Part shown: in pieces, positions 14,945 through 22,555 of the stretch
Position numbering within the stretch: the first letter of the stretch is position 1
Layout of the letters: every line of letters begins with the position of its first letter
Assembly: GCA_943373175.1 (NCBI GenBank)
Contig: CALSBM010000027.1
Location: 1-36,187, forward strand
Reading direction: 5' to 3'
DNA from: JAIXUI01 sp943373175
GTDB taxonomy: Bacteria > Bacteroidota > Bacteroidia > UBA7662 > JAIXUI01
Length of the DNA stretch: 36,187 nucleotides
The notes under the pieces: generated by a model
Told to the model about the DNA's origin: nothing
Seen by the model: only the letters and a program-made list of their open reading frames with translations
The model's database searches: none
Translations under genes and position numbers: made by a program

Positions 14945-15742
14945 GTGAAAGGAGCTGTAAGACCGAAAAAAGCACTCGGACAACATTTTTTAGTTGACCG
15001 TAGCATTGCAATAAGAATAGCTGATACGCTTACAGGCTTTGGTGGATATGATAAAATTCTTGAAGTAGGACCTGGAACAGGAATGCTAACAGAGCATTTG
15101 ATTGTAAAACCATGGAAGTTGTACTTGAGTGAGGTGGACGAAGAATCGGTTCGATACCTTTCTCAGCAGCCACAATTCAGCTATCTAAAACAAGTAGGCG
15201 ATTTTCTAAAAATTGATTTACAGAAGTTTTCCGAAGGAACGCCTTTTGGTCTTATTGGAAACTACCCTTACAACATCAGCACTGAGATTGTCTTTAGAAT
15301 GATTGAGAATAGGCATCTTATTCCTGAGATGGCCGGAATGTTCCAAAAAGAAGTAGCAAAAAGACTTAGTGAAGGCCCAGGAAGTAAGGAATACGGCATT
15401 ACCGGTGTCATAACTCAAGCATTCTATGAAGCCGAGTATTTATTTACGGTTCAGGAGGATGCCTTTAATCCACCACCCAAAGTAAAAAGTGGGGTAGTTA
15501 GGTTTACACGAAGAGAAAAACCGCTTACCGAGGATCCTCACGGCTTTTCAAGAGTTGTGAAAACTGCTTTTAATCAACGTAGAAAGGTACTCAGCAATGC
15601 ACTGAAGCCTTTGCTTAATGGAAGAAGTGGAGCAGATATGCCCTATCATCAATTAAGGGCTGAACAACTGAGCATTGCTCAATTTGAAGAGTTAAGAATT
15701 TGGTTATTGGGCACTGGCTCACATTCGCCAACCAAGGGATAA
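14945..15742 (+). CDS. rsmA: 16S rRNA (adenine1518/1519-N6) dimethyltransferase
   Basis: RsmA (KsgA) dimethylates two adjacent adenosines in helix 45 of 16S rRNA during small-subunit maturation. The 265-residue length is normal. KKALGQHFLVD at residues 8-18 is the signature N-terminus, EVGPGTGMLTEHL near 40-52 is the SAM-binding motif, and NYPYNIST at 106-113 is the catalytic N-x-P-Y. FNQRRKVLSNAL near the end contacts RNA. It starts at GTG 14945; no in-frame ATG fits the conserved beginning. Its 3' end overlaps the convergent PorV/PorQ-like gene by 24 bases. Confidence 0.96.
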   Translation: MKGAVRPKKALGQHFLVDRSIAIRIADTLTGFGGYDKILEVGPGTGMLTEHLIVKPWKLYLSEVDEESVRYLSQQPQFSYLKQVGDFLKIDLQKFSEGTPFGLIGNYPYNISTEIVFRMIENRHLIPEMAGMFQKEVAKRLSEGPGSKEYGITGVITQAFYEAEYLFTVQEDAFNPPPKVKSGVVRFTRREKPLTEDPHGFSRVVKTAFNQRRKVLSNALKPLLNGRSGADMPYHQLRAEQLSIAQFEELRIWLLGTGSHSPTKG

Positions 15743-16762
15743 AATATTAGAAAACATTCCCTCGGTTCTGTCCCCTATGTGGGTCATGGCATAATCCACC
15801 TGAAAAGCTCCCAACCTGATTCCAGCACCGAGTGAAGGAGTAAAATCAATTTCTCCTGAAAGAGCATCTTTGCCTAATCTGGCGATGCCAGCACGAGCAA
15901 AAAATCTTTTTTCGTAGCCTACTTCTAATCCTAATGAAGGCACTAAACTTCCAAAATCGGTGGTTAAAAGTTCATTTCTTCTACCATCTGTGAGCAAGGC
16001 CATGGCTAACTCCATGTTCAAAGACCATGAAGCATTGAATTGAATCATTCTGCTAATACCGGCATGGAGAGACGGCAAGGCTATTTCCAAATTTCCTTGC
16101 GGGAATAAATTTCCGGCTTTTTCAAGTCCACTTTGTAGTGCTGAACGGTTAAAAGTCCATAAGCTAAAGGTTGAGGTCGCATTTCTCAACGCTATACCCA
16201 GGCGATACTTTCCAATATTCCTAACACCACCGAGGTCAAACCCAAGACCGAAAGCCTGAGCGAAAGGTCCGATTTGCCGATAAATTAATTTAGTACTTAC
16301 CCCCAATGACCAATTTTTTACCCTTTTCGCATATCCAAGAAAAAGCGCATAGTCAGCCGCTGAAAAAGTGCTGATATTGTTGTAGTTGATGTTACCGTTG
16401 GGGTCATACAAATTAAGGGTGTTGGGGATATCGTCGATACCGAGGCGTATCAACCCAATGGAAAACGTTTCTTTTGGCCTTTGCAGGCTGAAAGCAAGTG
16501 CGTCATAAACTGCAGCTCCAGCGAAATACTCGGCATGCAAGGCATTTGCGCGGTATTTTGTTGAAGAATCTGCAGTTAACCCCGGATTATAAAACAAGCT
16601 AAAGGCCTGATTTCCCTGGCTCAGCCCTGCCTGTCCCATAGCCATTGCTCTTGCATCGGCACCTATAGCCAGAAAATCGTTGCTGTATTTAGCGGTCTGC
16701 CCCCACCCTGTGCAGGCAATTGAAACGAGTAAAAATGATAGAATTCCAAATTTGATTTTCAT
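15719..16762 (-). CDS. PorV/PorQ-family outer-membrane protein
   Basis: This 347-residue protein starts with a signal peptide (KIKFGILSFLLVSIACTGWGQ) and then shows the PorV/PorQ opening, FLAIGADARAMAMGQAGLS, followed by many alternating beta strands and a terminal aromatic strand (SLGWRM is the last stretch). The family forms FadL-like beta-barrels in the outer membrane; PorV and PorQ help deliver T9SS cargo to the cell surface and the attachment complex. Which member this is cannot be settled without alignment; it could be a third, uncharacterised paralogue. ATG 16762 is chosen because the earlier TTG start lies inside the -7 element TACGTTTG. Its presence fits the two T9SS cargo genes in the window. 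Confidence 0.75.
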   Translation of the reverse strand: MKIKFGILSFLLVSIACTGWGQTAKYSNDFLAIGADARAMAMGQAGLSQGNQAFSLFYNPGLTADSSTKYRANALHAEYFAGAAVYDALAFSLQRPKETFSIGLIRLGIDDIPNTLNLYDPNGNINYNNISTFSAADYALFLGYAKRVKNWSLGVSTKLIYRQIGPFAQAFGLGFDLGGVRNIGKYRLGIALRNATSTFSLWTFNRSALQSGLEKAGNLFPQGNLEIALPSLHAGISRMIQFNASWSLNMELAMALLTDGRRNELLTTDFGSLVPSLGLEVGYEKRFFARAGIARLGKDALSGEIDFTPSLGAGIRLGAFQVDYAMTHIGDRTEGMFSNILSLGWRM

Positions 16763-16771
16763 GGATGAGTA

Positions 16772-16779
16772 CAAACGTA
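16772..16779 (-). promoter_or_regulatory. -7 promoter element of the PorV/PorQ-like gene
   Basis: TACGTTTG on the minus strand matches TAnnTTTG exactly and ends 9 bases before ATG 16762. It excludes the upstream TTG start. No TTG lies at the usual -33 distance; a palindrome fills that region instead. Confidence 0.5.
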
Positions 16780-16780
16780 A

Positions 16781-16800
16781 GAGGCATTTATTATTGCCTC
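16781..16800. promoter_or_regulatory. Palindrome shared by two divergent promoters
   Basis: GAGGCA (16781-16786) and TGCCTC (16795-16800) form a perfect 6-bp inverted repeat with an 8-base A/T spacer. It abuts the -7 element of the leftward gene and covers the TTG -33 element of tyrS. This position fits a regulator-binding operator for both genes. Confidence 0.4.
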
Positions 16801-16822
16801 TGCATTTAAGCTATTATTTTCG
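16794..16822 (+). promoter_or_regulatory. Candidate tyrS promoter
   Basis: TTG (16794-16796), an 18-base spacer and TATTTTCG (16815-16822, one mismatch to TAnnTTTG) form a Bacteroidota-type promoter. Transcription would start about 15 bases before ATG 16843, too short a leader for a T-box. Confidence 0.4.
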
Positions 16823-16842
16823 CGAACTAATTAAAATTCGCT

Positions 16843-18117
16843 ATGAATTTCGTTGATGAACTACGCTGGAGGGGAATGTTACATGACTTTATGCCCGGAA
16901 CCGAGGAATACTTGAAACAAGGTATGGCGATTGGTTATATTGGTTTTGACCCTTCCTCAGACTCTTTGGGAGTAGGGAATCTCGTACAAATCATGACGTT
17001 ACTTCACTTCCAAAGATGCGGTCATAAGCCGATTGTATTGGTAGGTGGTGCTACCGGAATGGTAGGTGACCCAAGCTTTAAAAATGCAGAGCGAAACTTG
17101 CTTTCAGAAGATATCCTTGCTCACAATCTTAGCTGTGTAAAGGCTCAACTAGAGCGCTTTCTCGACTTTTCAGATTCAGCCAATGGTGCAGTGATGGTCA
17201 ATAACCACGATTGGTTCAAAAACTTTAGCTTTCTTGGATTCATAAGGGATGTTGGAAAACACATCACCGTGAGCTACATGATGTCAAAGGATTCTGTAAA
17301 AAGCCGGCTTGAAAGTGGACTTTCATTCACCGAATTCTCTTATCAACTTATTCAGGGTTACGACTTCGTCCATCTTTGGAATCAATACCAATGTAGGCTA
17401 CAAATGGGCGGATCCGATCAATGGGGGAACATTACAACCGGGACTGAATTAATTCGCAGATTAGAAGGCGGACACGCTTTCGCGTTAACTACGCCTCTGA
17501 TTACCAAGGCTGATGGAACCAAATTCGGAAAAACCGAAAGTGGAAACGTTTGGTTAGATCCGGCTAAAACAACTCCTTACCAGTTTTACCAATTCTGGTT
17601 AAATGCAGCCGATTCAGATGCAGGCAAGTACTTGAAAATCTTTAGTACAAAAGGAAGGGAAGAAATTGAATCATTAATCTCGCAACATGAATCAGCACCT
17701 CATGAACGTGTTTTACAAAAGGTACTTGCTGAAGACATTACCGAAAGAGTACATGGTGCAAAAGCCCTGGATAAGTCGAAAAGAATGACTCAGGTATTGT
17801 TTGGGATGAAGTACGAAGACATGCACCAGGAAAATGCTGAAACTCTTCAAGCTGTTGCCGAAGAACTTGGCTGTAAACCAATACCGGTTAGTGAGGCCAG
17901 CAGCCTTAAACTTATTGATTTAGTAGTGGATTATGCTGAATTGTTAGAATCGAAGTCTGAAGCGAAAAAAATGATTAAAAACAATGGGCTTTCGATTGCA
18001 GGTAGAAAAATAACATCCGATCAGGAAGTACTGAATCTTGAAACTGATACGCTTCATCAAGGCAAATTCCTATTTATTTCAAAAGGGAAAACCAGAAAAA
18101 TTCTTCAGATTCAATAA
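16843..18117 (+). CDS. tyrS: Tyrosyl-tRNA synthetase
   Basis: A class I synthetase of 424 residues that charges tRNA-Tyr. The catalytic domain shows GFDPSSDSL then GVGNLVQIM at residues 34-51, VGGATGMVGDPS near 66-77, GGSDQWGNI near 190-200 and the KMSKS-like KFGKTESG near 227. An S4 RNA-binding domain fills the last 75 residues. The HIGH-type motif is GVGN (43-46), so the first histidine is replaced by glycine, and the preceding Thr is Ser. The Asn for the second His is common and tolerated. GDPSFKN also departs from the usual GDPSGKS. The substitution is expected to slow tyrosine activation unless compensated; a second TyrRS gene might exist elsewhere. Confidence 0.95.
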   Translation: MNFVDELRWRGMLHDFMPGTEEYLKQGMAIGYIGFDPSSDSLGVGNLVQIMTLLHFQRCGHKPIVLVGGATGMVGDPSFKNAERNLLSEDILAHNLSCVKAQLERFLDFSDSANGAVMVNNHDWFKNFSFLGFIRDVGKHITVSYMMSKDSVKSRLESGLSFTEFSYQLIQGYDFVHLWNQYQCRLQMGGSDQWGNITTGTELIRRLEGGHAFALTTPLITKADGTKFGKTESGNVWLDPAKTTPYQFYQFWLNAADSDAGKYLKIFSTKGREEIESLISQHESAPHERVLQKVLAEDITERVHGAKALDKSKRMTQVLFGMKYEDMHQENAETLQAVAEELGCKPIPVSEASSLKLIDLVVDYAELLESKSEAKKMIKNNGLSIAGRKITSDQEVLNLETDTLHQGKFLFISKGKTRKILQIQ

Positions 18118-18170
18118 TTGTTGAAAGCTGAAAGTGAATTCATGGCGAAGCCTTTTCAGTAACATTGCAC

Positions 18171-18611
18171 ATGGAAATGCGTCAAACTATTCAAATTCGC
18201 TGGTCCGATCTTGACCCTAATGGTCATGTAAGACACAGTGTTTACTATGATTATTGTTCTCAACTCCGGATGGACATGATGGCGGAGGCAGGATTAACGG
18301 TTCAGGACATGATGAAACAAGGTTTTGGGCCTGTTATCTTTCGGGAAGAAGCAATATTTAGAAGAGAAATACATCTTCATGAGATTGTTACCTTGGATGT
18401 TAAAGTTGCAGCATTAAGGCATGATGCGAGTCGATGGACAATGCGGCAAGAATTCCGAAATCAGCCAGAGCAAGAATTGAAAGCGATAGTAACTATTGAA
18501 GGGGCATGGTTAGATTTAAAACATCGAAAGCTTATCGATAAAGTACCTGCTACTGTACTTGCTCTATTGGACTTGTTTCAACGTACCGATGATTTTGCAT
18601 GGCTTGATTAA
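18171..18611 (+). CDS. Acyl-CoA thioesterase, hotdog fold (4HBT family)
   Basis: A 146-residue single-hotdog protein with the motif IRWSDLDPNGHVRHSVYYDY near the N-terminus. The D-x-D-x-x-G-H-V-x-x-x-x-Y pattern is the catalytic signature of 4-hydroxybenzoyl-CoA-type thioesterases, with the first Asp as likely nucleophile or base. Such enzymes hydrolyse acyl-CoA thioesters in the cytoplasm; the natural substrate cannot be told from sequence. ATG 18171 is chosen; an upstream TTG (18165) and an internal ATG (18177) are alternatives. It follows tyrS by 53 bases and ends just before a strong terminator. Confidence 0.85.
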   Translation: MEMRQTIQIRWSDLDPNGHVRHSVYYDYCSQLRMDMMAEAGLTVQDMMKQGFGPVIFREEAIFRREIHLHEIVTLDVKVAALRHDASRWTMRQEFRNQPEQELKAIVTIEGAWLDLKHRKLIDKVPATVLALLDLFQRTDDFAWLD

Positions 18612-18630
18612 ACTCGATTTTAACCAAATA

Positions 18631-18661
18631 AAAAAAGCGAGCCTTTTGGGCTCGCTTTTTT
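18631..18661. terminator. Bidirectional terminator between convergent units
   Basis: Six A's, GCGAGCC (18637-18643), loop TTTTG, GGCTCGC (18649-18655) and six T's form a symmetrical intrinsic terminator. It ends the tyrS-thioesterase unit from one side and the ATP synthase operon from the other. Confidence 0.93.
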
Positions 18662-18677
18662 ACTTATAGATTGTTGT

Positions 18678-19565
18678 TTAACCTTCAAGTGCTGCAACAC
18701 CACCTGCGATCTCTGAAATTTCTTTCGTAATCGCTGCTTGGCGGGCACGGTTGTATTGAAGCTTTAACTGCTTCAATAAATCTCCTGCGTTCTCTGTTGC
18801 TTTATCCATCGAGGTCATACGCGCACCATGTTCTGAGGCATTGGTGTCGAGCATATAACGATGGAACTGGATTTTTAGGTATGAAGGAATTAAAGAACGG
18901 ATAATGTAAGCTTGATCAGGTTCCATCAGATAATCTGCTTTCGAACCTTTTTTGACTTCGACTTGCGTAGAAACTAATGGTAAGAATTGTTGACCCTGCG
19001 GAATTTGAACTACTGCATTCTTAAACTCGCTGAAAACCACTTCAATAACATCAAACTCACCAGCAATAAAACGCTGCATAAGCGATTCACTAATGGCGGA
19101 AGTTTGCTGAAATGAAAAGGCTTTAGAGAAAATTCCAAGGTACTGGGATTCCAATTTAATTCCTTCGAACTTACGAAAAGCATCAGCAGACTTCTTGCCC
19201 AATGCCATTACAGTAACCTGACCTTTAGACTTTTGCTCAGCATACTTTTCATTAATAAGCTGACGGGCAGTTTTATACAGATTCATGTTAAATCCACCGC
19301 AAAGTCCTTTATCTGAAGACATTACCACTACTAAAATTTTTTCAGCAGGGCGTTGAACGCCTAATTCAAGCTCTATATCACCAGTTAGATTGGCTTGTAC
19401 ATTACCAATAACCTCTTTTAATTTGGCAGTATATGGACGAATTTGAACAATGGCGCTCTGAGCTTTACGCAGCTTGGAAGCAGAAACCATCTTCATGGCT
19501 TTAGTTATCTGCTGGGTCGAATTGATTGAGGCTATCCGGCCGCGTACTTCCTTGAGTCCTGACAT
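18678..19565 (-). CDS. atpG: ATP synthase gamma subunit
   Basis: The central rotor stalk of F1, 295 residues. The N-terminal helix (GRIASINSTQQITKAMKMVS) and the C-terminal helix (LQYNRARQAAITKEISEI) form the coiled coil that turns inside the alpha/beta ring. The middle contains VVVMSSDKGLCGGFNMN, the conserved gamma core. It is the last gene of the operon, 4 bases after atpA, and is followed by a terminator; atpD and atpC are not next to it, as is usual in many Bacteroidota. Confidence 0.97.
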   Translation of the reverse strand: MSGLKEVRGRIASINSTQQITKAMKMVSASKLRKAQSAIVQIRPYTAKLKEVIGNVQANLTGDIELELGVQRPAEKILVVVMSSDKGLCGGFNMNLYKTARQLINEKYAEQKSKGQVTVMALGKKSADAFRKFEGIKLESQYLGIFSKAFSFQQTSAISESLMQRFIAGEFDVIEVVFSEFKNAVVQIPQGQQFLPLVSTQVEVKKGSKADYLMEPDQAYIIRSLIPSYLKIQFHRYMLDTNASEHGARMTSMDKATENAGDLLKQLKLQYNRARQAAITKEISEIAGGVAALEG

Positions 19566-19569
19566 AGAA

Positions 19570-21150
19570 TTAAGCTTTAAATCTAGCTTTCACAACACTG
19601 GCGGCTTCAATCAGCTTATCAGTTAGATCATCAGAAATTTTACCTGCCTTAAGCGCTTTTAACACATCCGCATGGTTTATTTCCATATAATCTAAATAAG
19701 CTTTTTCGAATTCCTTAATCTTGTTTAATGGAACATCAAGCAAAGCTCCTTTAGTACCAAGGTAGATTATAGCAACTTGTTTTTCAACTGTAAATGGAGA
19801 ATACTGAGGCTGTTTCAAAATTTCTACGTTACGAGCACCCTTATCAAGAACTGCTTTGGTAGCAGCGTCGAGATCAGAACCGAATTTCGAAAATGCCTCT
19901 AGTTCGCGGTACTGAGCTTGATCTAATTTAAGAGTACCGGCAACCTTCTTCATCGACTTAATTTGAGCATTTCCACCCACACGTGATACAGAAATACCTA
20001 CGTTAATTGCGGGTCGAACACCGGAGTTGAACAGGTTTGATTCAAGGAAAATCTGACCGTCGGTAATTGAAATTACGTTAGTAGGGATATAAGCAGAAAC
20101 GTCACCAGCTTGTGTTTCAATTATTGGAAGAGCAGTTAATGATCCACCACCTTTAACTTTCCCTTTTAACGACTCAGGTAAGTCGTTCATATTAGCAACA
20201 ATGTCCTGATTGTAGTTCAACTTACACGCACGCTCTAACAAGCGGCTATGAAGGTAGAAAACATCGCCGGGATAAGCTTCACGGCCAGGTGGACGACGGA
20301 GAAGCAATGAAACTTCACGGTAAGCTACAGCTTGCTTCGACAAGTCATCATAAACAATAAGTGCTGGACGACCAGTATCACGGAAATACTCTCCTATTGC
20401 AGCTCCTGCCATAGGCGCGTAGAACTGAAGAGGAGCAGGATCTGATGCCGTTGCAGTAACAACTACCGTATAAGGCATAGCACCGCGATCTTCCAGAGTT
20501 TTAACGATGTTGGCAACCGTAGAAGCTTTCTGCCCTATTGCTACATAGATGCAGTAAACAGGCTCACCGCGATCATAAAACTCACGCTGATTCAAAATAG
20601 TATCGATGGCAATAGCAGTTTTACCTGTTTGGCGGTCACCGATGATTAGCTCACGTTGTCCACGTCCAACAGGAATCATGGAGTCAATCGCCTTAATACC
20701 GGTTTGAAGTGGCTCATGAACCGGCTGACGGAAAATTACTCCAGGAGCTTTACGTTCAATAGGCATTTCATAAAGCTCACCTGAAAGTGGCCCTTTACCA
20801 TCGATAGGCTCGCCGAGGGTATTAACTACCCTGCCTAACATGCCCTCTCCTACTTTAATAGAAGCAATAAGACCAGTACGCTTTGCGGTATCACCTTCTT
20901 TAATTCCTTCAGACCGTCCAAGCAACACTGCTCCAACATTGTCTTCTTCAAGGTTTAAAACAACTGCTCGAGTACCATTGCTAAATTCAATCAGCTCTCC
21001 AGCTTGAACTTTTGACAAGCCATAAATACGTGCGATTCCATCTCCTACTTGGAGAACAGTACCAACTTCTTCGATTTCGGTTTCGGTTGAAAAACCTGAC
21101 AGTTGCTGGCGGAGAATCGCTGAGATTTCGTCCGGTTTAACTTGTGCCAT
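19570..21150 (-). CDS. atpA: ATP synthase alpha subunit
   Basis: The non-catalytic nucleotide-binding subunit of F1, 526 residues. Walker A is GDRQTGKT near residue 172-179; LIVYDDLSKQAVAYREVSLLLRR is the alpha signature region that supplies the arginine finger to the catalytic site. It lies between atpH (18-base gap) and atpG. Its catalytic partner beta (atpD) must be elsewhere. Confidence 0.98.
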   Translation of the reverse strand: MAQVKPDEISAILRQQLSGFSTETEIEEVGTVLQVGDGIARIYGLSKVQAGELIEFSNGTRAVVLNLEEDNVGAVLLGRSEGIKEGDTAKRTGLIASIKVGEGMLGRVVNTLGEPIDGKGPLSGELYEMPIERKAPGVIFRQPVHEPLQTGIKAIDSMIPVGRGQRELIIGDRQTGKTAIAIDTILNQREFYDRGEPVYCIYVAIGQKASTVANIVKTLEDRGAMPYTVVVTATASDPAPLQFYAPMAGAAIGEYFRDTGRPALIVYDDLSKQAVAYREVSLLLRRPPGREAYPGDVFYLHSRLLERACKLNYNQDIVANMNDLPESLKGKVKGGGSLTALPIIETQAGDVSAYIPTNVISITDGQIFLESNLFNSGVRPAINVGISVSRVGGNAQIKSMKKVAGTLKLDQAQYRELEAFSKFGSDLDAATKAVLDKGARNVEILKQPQYSPFTVEKQVAIIYLGTKGALLDVPLNKIKEFEKAYLDYMEINHADVLKALKAGKISDDLTDKLIEAASVVKARFKA

Positions 21151-21168
21151 ATTAGGGTGAAAAATTTA

Positions 21169-21705
21169 CTAGTTGACGAGTTTCTGACGGATTTCATTTA
21201 AGCCAGTCCGTAAACTGGCATCGATTTGATTATCTGCAACACGTAATACAAAACCTCCAATTAAATCAAGATTAGATTTAGAAGTTAAGATTACTTGCTT
21301 GTTTAGAGATTTCTCGAGTGCTAATTTGAGTTTCGAATTGTTTTCATCACTCATATCAATGGCACTCGTTACAGTTGCCTTTACAATTCCCATTTTCTCA
21401 TGGTAATATTCATCCATCAACCAAGCAATTTCAGGAAGTAAGTGCTCACGCCTTTTTTCGACAATCAGTTGCAAATACATCATGCTGATTTCATTGAATT
21501 GCTTACCAAAAGCCAAATCTAGAACCTTAACTTTCAGATGAGCAGGTACAACCGGGCTTTTAAGCATCGATTGCAATGCTTTATTAGCCTTAATCGTTTG
21601 GCTTAAATCTGAAAAGTCATTGAACACCTCTTGCAGTTTACCCTTTTCTACTGCAAGATCAAAAAGTGACTTGGCGTAACGGCCGGCGACTTTAAAGTCT
21701 TTCAT
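21169..21705 (-). CDS. atpH: ATP synthase delta subunit
   Basis: The 178-residue peripheral-stalk subunit (OSCP homologue) that joins the b-subunit stalk to the top of F1. The N-terminal helical bundle opens with AGRYAKSLFDLAVEKG, a family hallmark, and the end carries DLIGGFVLRVADNQIDASLR. It starts 18 bases before atpA and 7 bases after the atpF stop. Confidence 0.95.
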   Translation of the reverse strand: MKDFKVAGRYAKSLFDLAVEKGKLQEVFNDFSDLSQTIKANKALQSMLKSPVVPAHLKVKVLDLAFGKQFNEISMMYLQLIVEKRREHLLPEIAWLMDEYYHEKMGIVKATVTSAIDMSDENNSKLKLALEKSLNKQVILTSKSNLDLIGGFVLRVADNQIDASLRTGLNEIRQKLVN

Positions 21706-21712
21706 TCCGGTC

Positions 21713-22207
21713 TTAGTTCAATTTAATGTCTTCGAGCAGACTGTCAACTAACTTCTGTTGTGCAGCTTTATCATTCAACTGCTGGCGAAGTAATTTCTCA
21801 GCAATATCTACAGATAGTTCTGCAACCATGTTTTTCATTTCTGAACGGAGTGCAGCACGTTCAGCATCGAGCTTTCGATTGGCGTCTTCCATCATTCTTT
21901 GAGCAACTTCTTCTGCTTTTGCTTTCTCTTTTGCTAGGTAGGCTTCAGCATTTTTCTTTGCTTCTTGAAGAATAATTTCACCTTGGGCGCGGGCTTCAGT
22001 TAATAATCGGTTATTATCAGCCTTTACCGATTCCATTTCCTTACGAGCATCTTCTGCTTGTCTGATGGCTGTCTCGATGCTCTTTTCGCGATCTTGAACA
22101 GCCTTAAGAATCGGTTTCCAAGCAAATTTGCCTAGGATGAAAACCAGTACTAAAAAGGTGATGGTCTGCCAAAAAATCAGACCAATTCCGGGATTTAACA
22201 GTTCCAT
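21713..22207 (-). CDS. atpF: ATP synthase b subunit
   Basis: The membrane-anchored peripheral stalk, 164 residues from ATG 22207. One transmembrane helix (IFWQTITFLVLVFILGKFA, about 11-30) is followed by a long charged coiled coil rich in Lys, Glu, Ala and Arg. The frame also opens at GTG 22231, but ATG with the sequence MELLNPGIGL is the usual Bacteroidota start. It is separated from atpE by 80 bases that hold a stable stem-loop. Confidence 0.95.
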   Translation of the reverse strand: MELLNPGIGLIFWQTITFLVLVFILGKFAWKPILKAVQDREKSIETAIRQAEDARKEMESVKADNNRLLTEARAQGEIILQEAKKNAEAYLAKEKAKAEEVAQRMMEDANRKLDAERAALRSEMKNMVAELSVDIAEKLLRQQLNDKAAQQKLVDSLLEDIKLN

Positions 22208-22235
22208 AGATTTTCGTGTGAGTTTAAACACTTTC

Positions 22236-22271
22236 GGTCAGGGCTTTTCACCAACCGTGAAAAGCCTGACC
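22236..22271 (-). ncRNA. mRNA stem-loop between atpE and atpF
   Basis: Read leftward, GGTCAGG-CTTTTCAC pairs with GTGAAAAG-C-CCTGACC: 15 base pairs with one bulged C and a five-base loop. No T-run follows, so it is not an intrinsic terminator. It may stabilise the upstream atpE message or be a processing site that raises c-subunit output. Confidence 0.55.
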
Positions 22272-22287
22272 GTAGTTCTTTTTAGAC

Positions 22288-22533
22288 TTAGCCTTTGAAA
22301 GAGATGAGCAAACAAACAACTACACCAAAAAGGGCAACGCCTTCGATTAGTGCAGATGCGATAATCATCGCAGTCTGGATTTTGTTAGTAGCCTCAGGCT
22401 GACGAGCAATGGCTTCCATTGCACTGCCGCCGATGCGACCAATACCAAGACCGGCTCCAAGAGCTACTAGACCAGCGCCGATACCGGCACCCATGATGGC
22501 GAAGCCCATGTCAAGAAGAAGAGTGTTCAACAT
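22288..22533 (-). CDS. atpE: ATP synthase c subunit
   Basis: The 81-residue hairpin of two membrane helices that forms the rotor ring. The first helix is glycine-rich (GAGIGAGLVALGAGLGIG, residues 15-32), the polar loop holds RQPE (44-47), and the second helix has the ion-carrying Glu64 in ALIEGVALF. No clear sodium-binding signature is seen, so proton coupling is more likely. ATG 22533 is chosen; the frame runs 35 codons further upstream but that part overlaps atpB. Confidence 0.96.
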   Translation of the reverse strand: MLNTLLLDMGFAIMGAGIGAGLVALGAGLGIGRIGGSAMEAIARQPEATNKIQTAMIIASALIEGVALFGVVVCLLISFKG

Positions 22534-22555
22534 ATGAAAATTGATTAAGGGTTTT

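Noticed and set aside
16763..16842. T-box or other tRNA-sensing leader ahead of tyrS
   Set aside because: The leader implied by the promoter is about 15 bases, far too short for a T-box.
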